A DNA stretch of 5,084 nucleotides from an uncultured Coriobacteriales bacterium. Lineage in GTDB: Bacteria; Actinomycetota; Coriobacteriia; Coriobacteriales; UMGS124. The translations under genes and the position numbers were made by a program. Positions 1 through 5,084 of the stretch are shown one piece after another. The stretch is taken from contig CAIFEU010000170.1 of the NCBI GenBank assembly GCA_903789505.1, positions 1 through 5,084 of the forward strand, read 5' to 3'. Below the pieces are notes generated by a model. That model did not search any database. It was not told the origin of the DNA and saw only the letters and a list, made by a program, of their open reading frames with translations. The stretch's first letter is position 1, and every line of letters begins with the position of its first letter.

Positions 1-209
1 TCGTCGGCGCCCCCCGCCCGGATGGCGGAGCGCTCGCGGTCGAGCGCGCCCCTCACGGCCTCGCGCGCGATGGCGCGGGGGACGCCCTGGGCGCAGCTAG
101 CGACGCGGGGGTCTTCCAGGAGGTCGTCGACGCGCGGGAGCGCCCTGAGCCGCGCCGCCACTGCGGCGGGGGCGACGGAGCCGTGGTTGGCGGGGGTGTT
201 CTGTCCCAT
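1..209 (-). CDS. selA: L-seryl-tRNA(Sec) selenium transferase, N-terminal part (cut by window edge)
   Basis: The first 69 codons of a minus-strand gene that continues beyond base 1. The frame opens at ATG 209 with MGQNTPANHG and has no stop to the edge. Residues of the type LRALPRVDDLLEDPRV, then GVPRAIAREAVRGALDRER and IRAG, match the helical N-terminal region of bacterial SelA (in E. coli LPAIDRLLRD followed by a helix ending in an AREVIRG-like segment). SelA is the PLP enzyme that converts Ser-tRNA(Sec) to Sec-tRNA(Sec) using selenophosphate. The PLP-lysine domain lies outside the window, so identity rests on this N-terminal pattern plus the position downstream of selD and yedF on the same strand. 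A GAAGGG Shine-Dalgarno-like stretch lies about 11 nt upstream of the ATG. The gap to yedF is 247 nt and contains the anomalous G/C block, so co-transcription with yedF is inferred. Confidence 0.82.
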   Translation of the reverse strand, partial: MGQNTPANHGSVAPAAVAARLRALPRVDDLLEDPRVASCAQGVPRAIAREAVRGALDRERSAIRAGGAD

Positions 210-220
210 CTGTGGCTGGT

Positions 221-226
221 CCCTTC
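221..226 (-). promoter_or_regulatory. Ribosome binding site of selA
   Basis: On the minus strand GAAGGG lies 11 nt before the ATG at 209. The spacing is a little long but it is the only purine-rich stretch near this start. It supports ATG 209 over any start inside the G/C block. Confidence 0.45.
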
Positions 227-241
227 ACGTTGGAGCGCGAA

Positions 242-397
<156 letters not shown>

Positions 398-400
398 ACG

Positions 401-414
401 CCTGGTCGGCCAGG
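401..414. repeat. Small inverted repeat in the yedF-selA gap
   Basis: CCTGG (401-405) pairs with CCAGG (410-414) around a 4-nt loop. No T-run follows on either strand, so it is not a convincing terminator. It lies between the G/C block and the hairpin after yedF. Confidence 0.35.
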
Positions 415-424
415 GATGCGTGGG

Positions 425-453
425 GGCGCCCTCCGGCGTCCCCCTCGGGCGCC
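425..453 (-). other. Hairpin just downstream of yedF
   Basis: Bases 447-453 pair with 425-431 (a 7-bp GC stem, GGCGCCC with GGGCGCC on the minus strand), leaving a 15-nt loop. It starts 3 nt after the yedF stop codon. There is no following U-tract, so it looks more like a message-stabilising or pausing hairpin than a rho-independent terminator. This is consistent with transcription continuing into selA. Confidence 0.4.
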
Positions 454-456
454 GCG

Positions 457-795
457 CTAGCGCAGCACGACGACGTCGTCGGCAGCGAGCGTGGTCGCGA
501 CGGTGCCGTCCATCTTGCCCGCGACGCCCACGGCGAGCTTGTCGCGCAGGCCGTGGAAGTCCAGGCACGTCCCGCACGTCGAGATCGCGACGCCCTTCTC
601 GGCAAGCAGCTTGAGGTCGTCGAGGACCTCGGATCCCTCCGAGGTGAGCCTGATGCCGTCGTTCATGAAGATCATCTTCTCGGGCGCCTGGTCGGCGCGC
701 GCGAGGTTGTAGATGAACTTCTGCATGAGGAGCTTGCCCAGCTCGGGGTCGCCCTCGCCGAGCTTGTCGTTGAGTACCCAGTAGACCTTGCCCAT
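457..795 (-). CDS. yedF: Selenium metabolism protein YedF-like, stand-alone DsrE domain
   Basis: A 112-residue protein starting MGKVYWVLNDKLGEGD. It matches the C-terminal DsrE/DsrF-like half of the selenium-associated YedF family. The G-x-GD-x-ELGK-LM segment is at residues 13-24, a hydrophobic MIFMNDGIRL strand at 41-50, EGSEVLDDLK at 53-62, and the CGTC cysteine motif at 74-77 followed by LDFHGLRDKL. Family members occur in sel gene clusters. Their exact role is not established, though sulfur- or selenium-relay chemistry at the CGTC cysteines is plausible. Typical YedF proteins carry an N-terminal TusA/SirA-like domain, and none is encoded here because the gap to selD is only 76 nt. I chose ATG 795 because of its Shine-Dalgarno and because homology begins there. 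An upstream GTG (870) or ATG (825) would add a non-homologous basic leader. Confidence 0.85.
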   Translation of the reverse strand: MGKVYWVLNDKLGEGDPELGKLLMQKFIYNLARADQAPEKMIFMNDGIRLTSEGSEVLDDLKLLAEKGVAISTCGTCLDFHGLRDKLAVGVAGKMDGTVATTLAADDVVVLR

Positions 796-800
796 CGTCG

Positions 801-807
801 CACCTTC
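801..807 (-). promoter_or_regulatory. Ribosome binding site fixing the yedF start
   Basis: On the minus strand GAAGGTG ends 5 nt before ATG 795. The upstream in-frame candidates at 825 (ATG) and 870 (GTG) have no purine-rich stretch at a suitable distance, so this site favours the 112-residue form. Confidence 0.6.
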
Positions 808-871
808 GCTTTCTCTCGCTTCCATCCTTGAACTTTTCAGGCGACGCACGGCCTTCTGCCGGGGCGCCACC

Positions 872-1969
872 TCACTCGACGGTCACGCGCGGCTCCCCCT
901 CGACGAACGTCGCCACCCGCGCGGCGCACGGAGCGCCCGCGGAGAGGAGGTCAGCCTCGAACGCGTCCGCGTCAGCCGCGTCCACGGCGACCAGCAGCCC
1001 GCCCGAGGTCTGCGGGTCGGCGACGACGTTCCACACGGCGTCGGCGTTCCACTCCCCCGCCAGGGCGGAGGGCTCGACCCGCGTGAACCCCTGCGCCCAT
1101 GCGCGCACGTCGCGCGTCTTGCCCGGCGTGACGCCCTGACGGGCGAGGTCGACGGCCCCTTCGATCAGGGGGACCCTCGACAGCTCGACGCGCGCCCCGC
1201 AGCCGCTCGCCGCCGCCATCTCGTGGATGTGGCCGACCAGCCCGAACCCCGTGAGGTCGGTGCAGGCGTGGACGGTCCCGCCCCTGGCGTGGTCGCGCAC
1301 CACGGCGCCCGCCGCCGCGTTGAGCGTCGCCATCTGCTCGACCGTCGGCCCGATCGCCTCCTCGCTGACCAGGCCGCGCTTCAGCCCGGTCGTCATGAGA
1401 CCGGTCCCGACCGGCTTGGTCAGGAACAGGACGTCGCCCGGACGCGCCCCGCCGTTTCTGAGCAGCCGGGCGGGGTTCACGACCCCCATGACGCACAGGC
1501 CGAACTTGGGCTCGTTGTCCTCGATCGTATGGCCGCCCGCCACCACCGCCCCCGCCTTGGCGACGACGTCGGCGGACCCGCGCATGCACCGCGCCGCGAG
1601 GTCGATCCCGAGCATCTTGGGGAACGCCATCAGGTTGAGCACGACGCGCGGCTCTCCACCCATCGCGTACACGTCCGACAGGGCGTTGGCGGCGGCGATG
1701 CGGCCGAAGTCGTAGGCGTCGTCGACGATCGGCGTGAAGAAGTCGGTCGTGAGCACGACGCAGACGTCGTCGGTCAGCTGGTAGACGGCGGCGTCGTCGG
1801 CGTTCTCCGCACCGACGAGCAGCTCCCTGGGGATGATGCCCGTGACGCCGGCCAGGCTCATGAGCTCGTCGAGGTCACCCGGACCCCACTTCGCGGCTCA
1901 ACCCGACTTGCTCGACAGCTGCGTCAGACGGACAGCCTGCGCCCCGTCACTCGCTCCATCGATGGCCAT
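872..1969 (-). CDS. selD: Selenide, water dikinase (selenophosphate synthetase), selenocysteine-containing
   Basis: Makes selenophosphate from selenide and ATP, the selenium donor for SelA. The full frame is 365 residues if the UGA at 1900-1898 is read as selenocysteine (residue 24). Residues 13-27 read VRLTQLSSKSG-U-AAK, aligning with E. coli SelD RLTQYSHGAGCGCK. U24 replaces catalytic Cys17, Ala26 replaces the dispensable Cys19, and Lys27 matches the essential Lys20. Downstream are DDAAVY (58-63), TTDFFTP (74-80), DFGRIAAANALSDVYAMGG (87-105), AGGHTIED (144-151), TKPVGTG (184-190), TDLTGFGLVGH (237-247) and DPQTSGGLL (318-326), so the enzyme is intact. Total length fits the family. The ATG at 1969 has a strong Shine-Dalgarno, whereas the internal Met at 1861 would drop the catalytic loop. 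It is the first gene seen in the selD-yedF-selA order. Sec-containing SelD is known in other bacteria. I consider a nonsense mutation unlikely. Confidence 0.93.
1871..1887 (-). promoter_or_regulatory. Bacterial SECIS-like hairpin after the selD UGA
   Basis: In the mRNA sense, GGGGTC (1887-1882) pairs with GACCTC (1876-1871). The 6-bp stem has one G-U pair and the 5-nt apical loop is CGGGU. The stem starts 10 nt after the UGA and the loop begins 16 nt after it. Bacterial SECIS elements lie inside the coding region shortly after the UGA, with a small loop holding a G near its 5' side. This hairpin meets that description by eye. It would recruit SelB with Sec-tRNA(Sec). Confidence 0.72.
1898..1900 (-). 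other. In-frame UGA recoded as selenocysteine (selD Sec24)
   Basis: TGA on the minus strand, in frame with 23 codons upstream from ATG 1969 and with the whole SelD body downstream. It sits at the catalytic Cys position of the family, between conserved S-G and the A-A-K that carries the essential lysine. The position, the hairpin that follows and the neighbouring selA all argue for recoding. Confidence 0.9.
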
Positions 1970-1974
1970 AGCGA

Positions 1975-1982
1975 TCACCTCC
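1975..1982 (-). promoter_or_regulatory. Ribosome binding site fixing the selD start
   Basis: GGAGGTGA on the minus strand, 5 nt before ATG 1969, is a near-perfect match to the anti-Shine-Dalgarno. It decides the start upstream of the UGA and argues against initiation at the internal Met at 1861. Confidence 0.85.
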
Positions 1983-2095
1983 CGAGTGCCCGCGCGCCCG
2001 CCTTTGGCCCGATCGTGCGCGCGATGCCCCGCCGGACGGACCGGCGAATTGTGTTGTTTGGGTTGCCGGCGGCGATGCCGGTCAGCCTGGGCAAG

Positions 2096-2124
2096 AGTGT
2101 AGCGCTTCTCGCACACGGGGTCGC
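2096..2124 (-). promoter_or_regulatory. Possible promoter of the selD operon
   Basis: On the minus strand TACACT (2101-2096) resembles a -10 box, with GCGACC 17 nt upstream matching only the GAC core of a -35 box. It would give a leader of roughly 120 nt before selD. The match is weak and other weak boxes exist in the region. Confidence 0.22.
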
Positions 2125-2293
2125 TCACGTCCGCACGCACCCCGCAACCGCACCATCTCGGCAGGTCATAGCGAGTGCTGAAAGGCGGCTGAGGGTCGCC
2201 GTCGGCACACCTTCGCCACCTGCGCGGACGACGCCCGCGCGCGACGTGCCCGCGCGGTCCGCAGCGGAGCGGGACCTCGAGCCGCGCGTGGGA

Positions 2294-2299
2294 TAAAAT
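2294..2299 (+). promoter_or_regulatory. -10-like box for the surface-protein gene
   Basis: TAAAAT, 5 of 6 matches to TATAAT, is the most AT-rich hexamer in a very GC-rich region and lies on the strand of the downstream gene. No convincing -35 box sits 16-18 nt upstream. If used, transcription would start near 2305 and leave a leader of about 150 nt containing the tandem repeat. Confidence 0.4.
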
Positions 2300-2307
2300 G
2301 TGAGGAC

Positions 2308-2345
2308 ACGACCAGAGCGAAACGCCACGTCCAGAGCGAGACGCC
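2308..2345 (+). repeat. Perfectly abutting 19-bp tandem direct repeat
   Basis: Copy one is 2308-2326 and copy two is 2327-2345. They match at 17 of 19 positions, differing at positions 4 (a/t) and 14 (a/g), with shared core CCAGAGCGA. The pair begins about 9 nt after the -10-like box, at or just downstream of the presumed transcription start of the surface-protein gene. That placement suits a regulator binding site, but the period is not an exact multiple of the helical repeat and the function is unknown. Confidence 0.75.
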
Positions 2346-2444
2346 CAGTCTGCCCCGCGCACCGCCCAAACATGGAGCGGCTCGCGGCGGGCACGCACCA
2401 TCCGGAGTACCCACCGTCCCGTTCGGGCGCGGGCCTCCCCCATC

Positions 2445-2453
2445 GGTGAGGAG
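2445..2453 (+). promoter_or_regulatory. Ribosome binding site of the surface-protein gene
   Basis: GGTGAGGAG ends 5 nt before ATG 2459. It supports this start, which also gives a good signal peptide. Confidence 0.7.
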
Positions 2454-2458
2454 TAGAA

Positions 2459-4999
2459 ATGCACACCAATCACGCACGCTTCACCAGCACCGGCCCCACG
2501 ATCGCCGGCATCGCCCTGAGCGCAGCGCTCGCGACCGCGGGCCTGGGGCTGACCGCGGGCGACATGACCGCCCGCGCGCAGGAGCCGACAGCCGAGGCGA
2601 CGACGAGCGAGGCCACACAGGTCACCACGACCGAGGGCGCCGAGGCGGACGCCCAGACCGCCGAGCAGGAGACGCAGGGGGCGTCCTCCGCCTCCGCGCA
2701 GGCGGAGACAACCACGGCCACCACCGCGACGACGGAGACGACGGAGACGACGAGCGAGGCCACCTCGACGGTCACGGCAACCGTGACGGTTAAGGACCAG
2801 ACCTCCGACGCGGCAGAGCTGTACGACCTCATCAACGCCTACCGCGAGTCGCTGGGCCTCTCCGACCTCACGCCCGACGCCACGCTGAGCGCGTCGGCAT
2901 GGCAGCGCGCCGCCGAGACGACGGTACTGCCCGCCGAGGTCCGTCCCGACGGCTCGACGTTCACCCAGACGTCCAGCGGCATGGCGATCAGCGACCAGGT
3001 CGTAATCACGGACGCGTCAAGCGCCCAGGCCCTGCTCGACGCATGGCAGGGCTCGTCCTACGCTGACGCCCTCTCCTCCACGACCGCCCAGAGCGTCGGG
3101 GTCGGCGCCGTGACCGACGACTCCGGGGCGTTCCACTGGGTAATCCTGCTGTCTGACTCCGCCTCCTCCGGCGCCGGCAGCTCCACCACCCCCAACGGCT
3201 CCCAGACCTACTCGTACACGGTCACCCTGCCCTCCTCGAACGTCCAGCAGAAGAGCGGCGACACCACGCTCGACCTCACGCTGGGCACCGGCGCCACCAC
3301 CCAGCTGCGCCCCGTCGCCTACGCCACGGGCGCGCTGACCGGCGTCGACGGGACGTCCTACCCGTTCAACGGCTCCCAGGCGCTGGGCCTCGACCCGTCC
3401 GGCTACACCTGGACCAGCGGCAACTCCGCCGTCGTCGCCGTGGGCAGCGACGGCGTGGCGACCGCGGTCGCGGCGGGCACCACGACGGTCACGGCGACGA
3501 CGAGCACCTCGACCGGAACCTCGACGACGGTCTGGGACGTGACGGTCGCGGGCAGGACCGAGTCCACGATCGATCTGAGCTCCTGCACCGTCGTCGGCAT
3601 CACGACGACCGATGGCCTAACCTTCGACGAGGCTGGCAACCCGGTGCTGCCGAGCTTCTCGGTCGTGGGGACCGACGGCAAGACGCCCATCGCCTCGGAT
3701 GAGTATGACGCGGCGATCGCGTACGACCAGTCGACCGGCGTCGCCACCCTCACGGTCACGCCCAAGGCGGGATCCACGACCCTGACCGGCCAGCTCGTCA
3801 AGACCATCTACCCGTCCGCGGAGTCGACCGCGGCAAGGCTCGCGACCACCCAGACCACGACGCAGGCTTCCGAGCAGTCGACCGGGGCCGAGGAAGCGTC
3901 CGACCAGGCACAGGCGCAGGTGGCCGAGGACCAGGTGCAGCCAGATGCGGGCCAGCTCGCGGACTCGCCCGCGCAGGTGGCGCAGACGCAGGCCGACGAC
4001 GGCGTCGCCGACTCCGGTGCCAGCGCCACCGCAGATCAGGGGCAGGCGGCTTCCTCCGTCCCCGATAAGTCGGCGTCCGCCGACGTCAGCGGTACCGGCG
4101 ACGCCGCGGCGAGCGACGCCGGGGAGCAGGGGCAGGCATCGACCGCCGTCGACATCAGCTTCGCAACCGTGAGCGGCATCGACCAGCAGTCCTACACGGG
4201 CAGCCCCATCGAGCCCAAGCCCGTCGTCTCCTACCAGGGAGCCCAGCTCGTCGAGGGCACCGACTACACGCTGAGCTACTCAGACAACGTCGAGCCCGGC
4301 GTCGCGACGGTCACGATCACGGGCATCGGCGACTACACGGGCACGCGCACCGCGACCTTCAGCATCAAGGACGACGGGAAGACTGACCTCGCCAGCGCGG
4401 GCTTCTCGATGGCGGCCATCGCGAACCAGACGTTCACCGGTCAGGCGATCACGCCCGAGGTCTCCGTCTCGAACGGCACGACGACGCTCAAGCAGGGGCA
4501 GGACTACGTCGTCTCGTACGCCGACAACGTCGACGCCGGGACCGCGACGGTCACCGTGAGCGCCGTCGAGTCCAGCTCGTACAGCGGCTCGATCACGTCG
4601 ACGTTCACGATCGACCCGCTCGACCTCTCCTACGTCACGATCGTGATGCCCAACCAGTCCTACACCGGCTCCGCGCTGACGCCGGTCCCGCAGAGCGTCA
4701 CGACGTCGACCGGGTACGCGCTGACCCAGGGCATCGACTATGACGTGACCGCTTACGTCAACAACGTCGACAAGGGAACCGGCTACGCCACGATCACGGG
4801 CAAGGGCAACTTCACCGGCGCGCAGAACGCCGCCTTCAAGATTGTCGACGGTACCAGCTCCGGGACGACCACGACGCTGCCCAAGACGGGCGACACGACC
4901 TCGACCGTCCCTGTCATTGCAGGCACGGTCGCCGGCGTGGGGCTCATCGCCACCGGTATCGCGCTGGTCATGAGGCGCCGCAGGCACACGGCCCGCTAA
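2459..4999 (+). CDS. LPXTG-anchored surface protein with CAP-like, Big_2-like and YTG-repeat domains
   Basis: An 846-residue secreted, cell-wall-anchored protein. A signal peptide spans 1-40 (hydrophobic 13-33, cleavage likely after ARA 38-40). A Thr/Ala/Glu-rich stalk covers 41-113. A CAP/SCP-like domain at about 117-235 shows ELYDLINAYRE, RPDGS (162-166), LLDAW (192-196), SVGVGAV (212-218) and FHWVILLS. A Big_2-like Ig domain lies near 250-364. A degenerate repeat follows at 369-450, an Ala/Gln/Asp linker at 451-563 and three beta repeats at 565-796. LPKTG is at 807-811, the membrane segment at about 817-838, and RRRR plus a short tail end the protein. Sortase should join it to peptidoglycan. 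The CAP domain lacks the usual histidines, so enzymatic or metal-dependent activity is doubtful. Adhesion, scaffolding or host interaction is inferred from architecture only. It contains a single cysteine (376). No neighbour suggests a partner, and a sortase gene is not in the window. Confidence 0.93.
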   Translation: MHTNHARFTSTGPTIAGIALSAALATAGLGLTAGDMTARAQEPTAEATTSEATQVTTTEGAEADAQTAEQETQGASSASAQAETTTATTATTETTETTSEATSTVTATVTVKDQTSDAAELYDLINAYRESLGLSDLTPDATLSASAWQRAAETTVLPAEVRPDGSTFTQTSSGMAISDQVVITDASSAQALLDAWQGSSYADALSSTTAQSVGVGAVTDDSGAFHWVILLSDSASSGAGSSTTPNGSQTYSYTVTLPSSNVQQKSGDTTLDLTLGTGATTQLRPVAYATGALTGVDGTSYPFNGSQALGLDPSGYTWTSGNSAVVAVGSDGVATAVAAGTTTVTATTSTSTGTSTTVWDVTVAGRTESTIDLSSCTVVGITTTDGLTFDEAGNPVLPSFSVVGTDGKTPIASDEYDAAIAYDQSTGVATLTVTPKAGSTTLTGQLVKTIYPSAESTAARLATTQTTTQASEQSTGAEEASDQAQAQVAEDQVQPDAGQLADSPAQVAQTQADDGVADSGASATADQGQAASSVPDKSASADVSGTGDAAASDAGEQGQASTAVDISFATVSGIDQQSYTGSPIEPKPVVSYQGAQLVEGTDYTLSYSDNVEPGVATVTITGIGDYTGTRTATFSIKDDGKTDLASAGFSMAAIANQTFTGQAITPEVSVSNGTTTLKQGQDYVVSYADNVDAGTATVTVSAVESSSYSGSITSTFTIDPLDLSYVTIVMPNQSYTGSALTPVPQSVTTSTGYALTQGIDYDVTAYVNNVDKGTGYATITGKGNFTGAQNAAFKIVDGTSSGTTTTLPKTGDTTSTVPVIAGTVAGVGLIATGIALVMRRRRHTAR
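2579..2797 (+). other. Thr/Ala/Glu-rich N-terminal stalk
   Basis: Residues 41-113 just after the predicted signal cleavage are almost only T, A, E, S, Q and V, with short TTET and TTAT iterations around 84-98. This looks like an unstructured, possibly O-glycosylated spacer that holds the CAP-like domain away from the anchor-distal end. Glycosylation is inference. Confidence 0.65.
2807..3163 (+). other. CAP/SCP-like domain lacking conserved histidines
   Basis: Residues 117-235 follow the bacterial YkwD-like CAP order: an N-terminal LINAYRE helix, RPDGS loop, LLDAW helix, SVGVG strand and a terminal HWVILLS strand. In most members SH precedes the RPDG loop, GEN lies in the middle and a GHR motif follows the W helix. 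Here these read AE (159-160), SDQ and SYA (200-202), so the metal-binding tetrad is absent. Confidence 0.7.
3386..3547 (+). other. Big_2-like Ig domain core
   Basis: Residues 310-363 carry the Big_2 signature: YTWTSGNSAVVAV, then SDGVATAVAAGTTTVTA, with a terminal VWDVTV strand. The earlier strand from about 250 (PSSNVQQKSGDTTLDL) probably belongs to the same domain, which then has a longer than usual insertion. Confidence 0.7.
3563..3808 (+). repeat. Degenerate copy of the C-terminal beta repeat
   Basis: Residues 369-450 show the same layout as the three later repeats: an IDLSSCTVVGI opening, a GTDGKTPIASDEYDAAIAYD middle and an ATLTVTP strand ending near LTGQLVKTI. It lacks the YTG and DNV motifs. 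It holds the only cysteine of the protein. Confidence 0.5.
3809..4147 (+). other. Ala/Gln/Asp/Ser-rich interdomain linker
   Basis: Residues 451-563 contain almost no large hydrophobic residues and are rich in A, Q, D, S, E and T (for example SDQAQAQVAEDQVQPDAGQ). This acidic, disordered spacer divides the N-terminal CAP/Ig part from the C-terminal repeat rod. Confidence 0.7.
4151..4846 (+). repeat. Three YTG-type beta repeats of about 75 residues
   Basis: Copies at residues 565-636, 645-718 and 722-796. Each has a Q-(S/T)-(Y/F)-TG motif, a P-containing strand, a G-x-DY strand, then (S/A)D/N-NV, a GTAT-like strand, a second (Y/F)-(T/S)G motif and a closing F-x-I strand. Such repeats form rod-like stalks in surface proteins of Gram-positive gut bacteria. 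The copies have diverged at both DNA and protein level, so they are not a recent expansion. Confidence 0.8.
4877..4996 (+). other. LPKTG sorting signal, membrane segment and Arg-rich tail
   Basis: LPKTG at residues 807-811, a hydrophobic segment at about 817-838 (VPVIAGTVAG through GIALVM) and RRRRHTAR at the C-terminus. This is the complete tripartite sortase signal. Cleavage between T810 and G811 is expected from the family. Confidence 0.93.
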
Positions 5000-5034
5000 C
5001 GCCGCAGCTCGTTTCTGTTTGTTCCCGGCGTGGG

Positions 5035-5068
5035 CCCCCGCCCCGCGCGCGGCGCCCGCCGGCGGGGG
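5035..5068. repeat. GC-rich inverted repeat downstream of the surface-protein gene
   Basis: CCCCCGCC (5035-5042) pairs with GGCGGGGG (5061-5068), an 8-bp stem. The 18-nt loop itself contains the palindrome CCGCGCGCGG (5043-5052). It lies 36 nt after the stop codon. No U-tract follows on the plus strand (TGAATATG instead), so it is not a standard rho-independent terminator, though it may still act as one or protect the 3' end. Confidence 0.4.
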
Positions 5069-5084
5069 TGAATATGGGGGTGGC

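Larger units (their letters stand above)
1983..2458. other. Divergent intergenic region between selD and the surface-protein gene
   Basis: About 490 bp separate the two starts and hold no gene I can support. Open frames crossing it are Arg/Pro/Ala-rich with no recognisable motif, as expected for random high-GC DNA. I find no tRNA, including no tRNA(Sec), and no known riboswitch. It should contain both divergent promoters. The plus side has a -10-like box and a 19-bp tandem repeat, listed separately. A GC-rich inverted repeat, GCGGAC (2224-2229) with GTCCGC (2257-2262), lies near the middle. Confidence 0.6.

Noticed and set aside
1861..1900. selD as a pseudogene broken by a nonsense mutation
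   Set aside because: The stop is UGA exactly at the catalytic position, frame and similarity are intact on both sides, a SECIS-like hairpin follows, and selA is adjacent.
788..2296. A 502-codon open frame on the plus strand across selD
   Set aside because: It is antisense to a clearly identified enzyme and its product is Arg/His/Asp-rich without family features. Such frames are common opposite high-GC genes.
2434..2451. Hairpin hiding the ribosome site of the surface-protein gene
   Set aside because: Only four base pairs (CCTC with GAGG) could be found, too weak to claim a switch.
1898..2473. A 191-codon open frame on the minus strand covering the intergenic region and ending at the selD UGA
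   Set aside because: Only its last 23 codons, from ATG 1969, are real, as the N-terminus of SelD. The upstream part is Arg/Ala-rich without motifs, and the strong ribosome site is at 1975-1982.
4280..4987. A 235-codon open frame on the minus strand under the repeat region
   Set aside because: It is the shadow of the repetitive plus-strand coding sequence and is Arg/Asp/Gly-rich with no motif or promoter support.
5064..5084. Possible start of a further gene at ATG 5074
   Set aside because: Only 11 bases remain in the window and the purine-rich stretch is too close to the ATG to be persuasive.

Overview
This is a high-GC chromosomal window with two parts. A bacterial selenium operon on the minus strand (about 1-1969) and a large sortase-anchored surface protein on the plus strand (2459-4999) are separated by a divergent intergenic region of about 490 bp. 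High GC, a signal peptide with an LPKTG-type sorting signal, and selenocysteine genes together point to a high-GC Gram-positive. A gut or oral Coriobacteriia member (Olsenella/Atopobiaceae-like) is my best guess. That placement is inference and no marker gene here proves it.

The selenium operon, read right to left, is selD, then yedF, then the start of selA, which runs off the left edge. The main result is that selD is itself a selenoprotein gene. The recognisable SelD body appears to begin at an internal Met at 1861, but the true start is the ATG at 1969, behind a near-perfect Shine-Dalgarno. An in-frame UGA at 1900-1898 falls exactly where the catalytic Cys17 of E. coli SelD lies (S-G-U-A-A-K), and a SECIS-like hairpin starts 10 nt after it. 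SelD makes selenophosphate, SelA uses it to convert Ser-tRNA(Sec) to Sec-tRNA(Sec), and YedF is an uncharacterised DsrE-like partner often found beside them. The operon therefore encodes an enzyme whose own translation probably needs the product of its pathway.

Between yedF and selA is a 247-nt gap containing 156 consecutive bases with no A or T, made of long alternating G and C runs (up to 32 G and 25 C). It may be a real extreme structure, but it is at least as likely to be a sequencing or assembly artefact.

The plus-strand gene encodes an 846-residue cell-wall protein. In order it has a signal peptide, a Thr/Ala/Glu-rich stalk, a CAP/SCP-like domain that has lost the usual His positions, a Big_2-like Ig domain, a degenerate repeat, an Ala/Gln/Asp-rich linker, three YTG-type beta repeats, an LPKTG signal, a membrane anchor and an Arg-rich tail. 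Its upstream region has a plausible -10 box and a perfect tandem pair of 19-bp direct repeats. The last 85 bp hold only a GC-rich inverted repeat.
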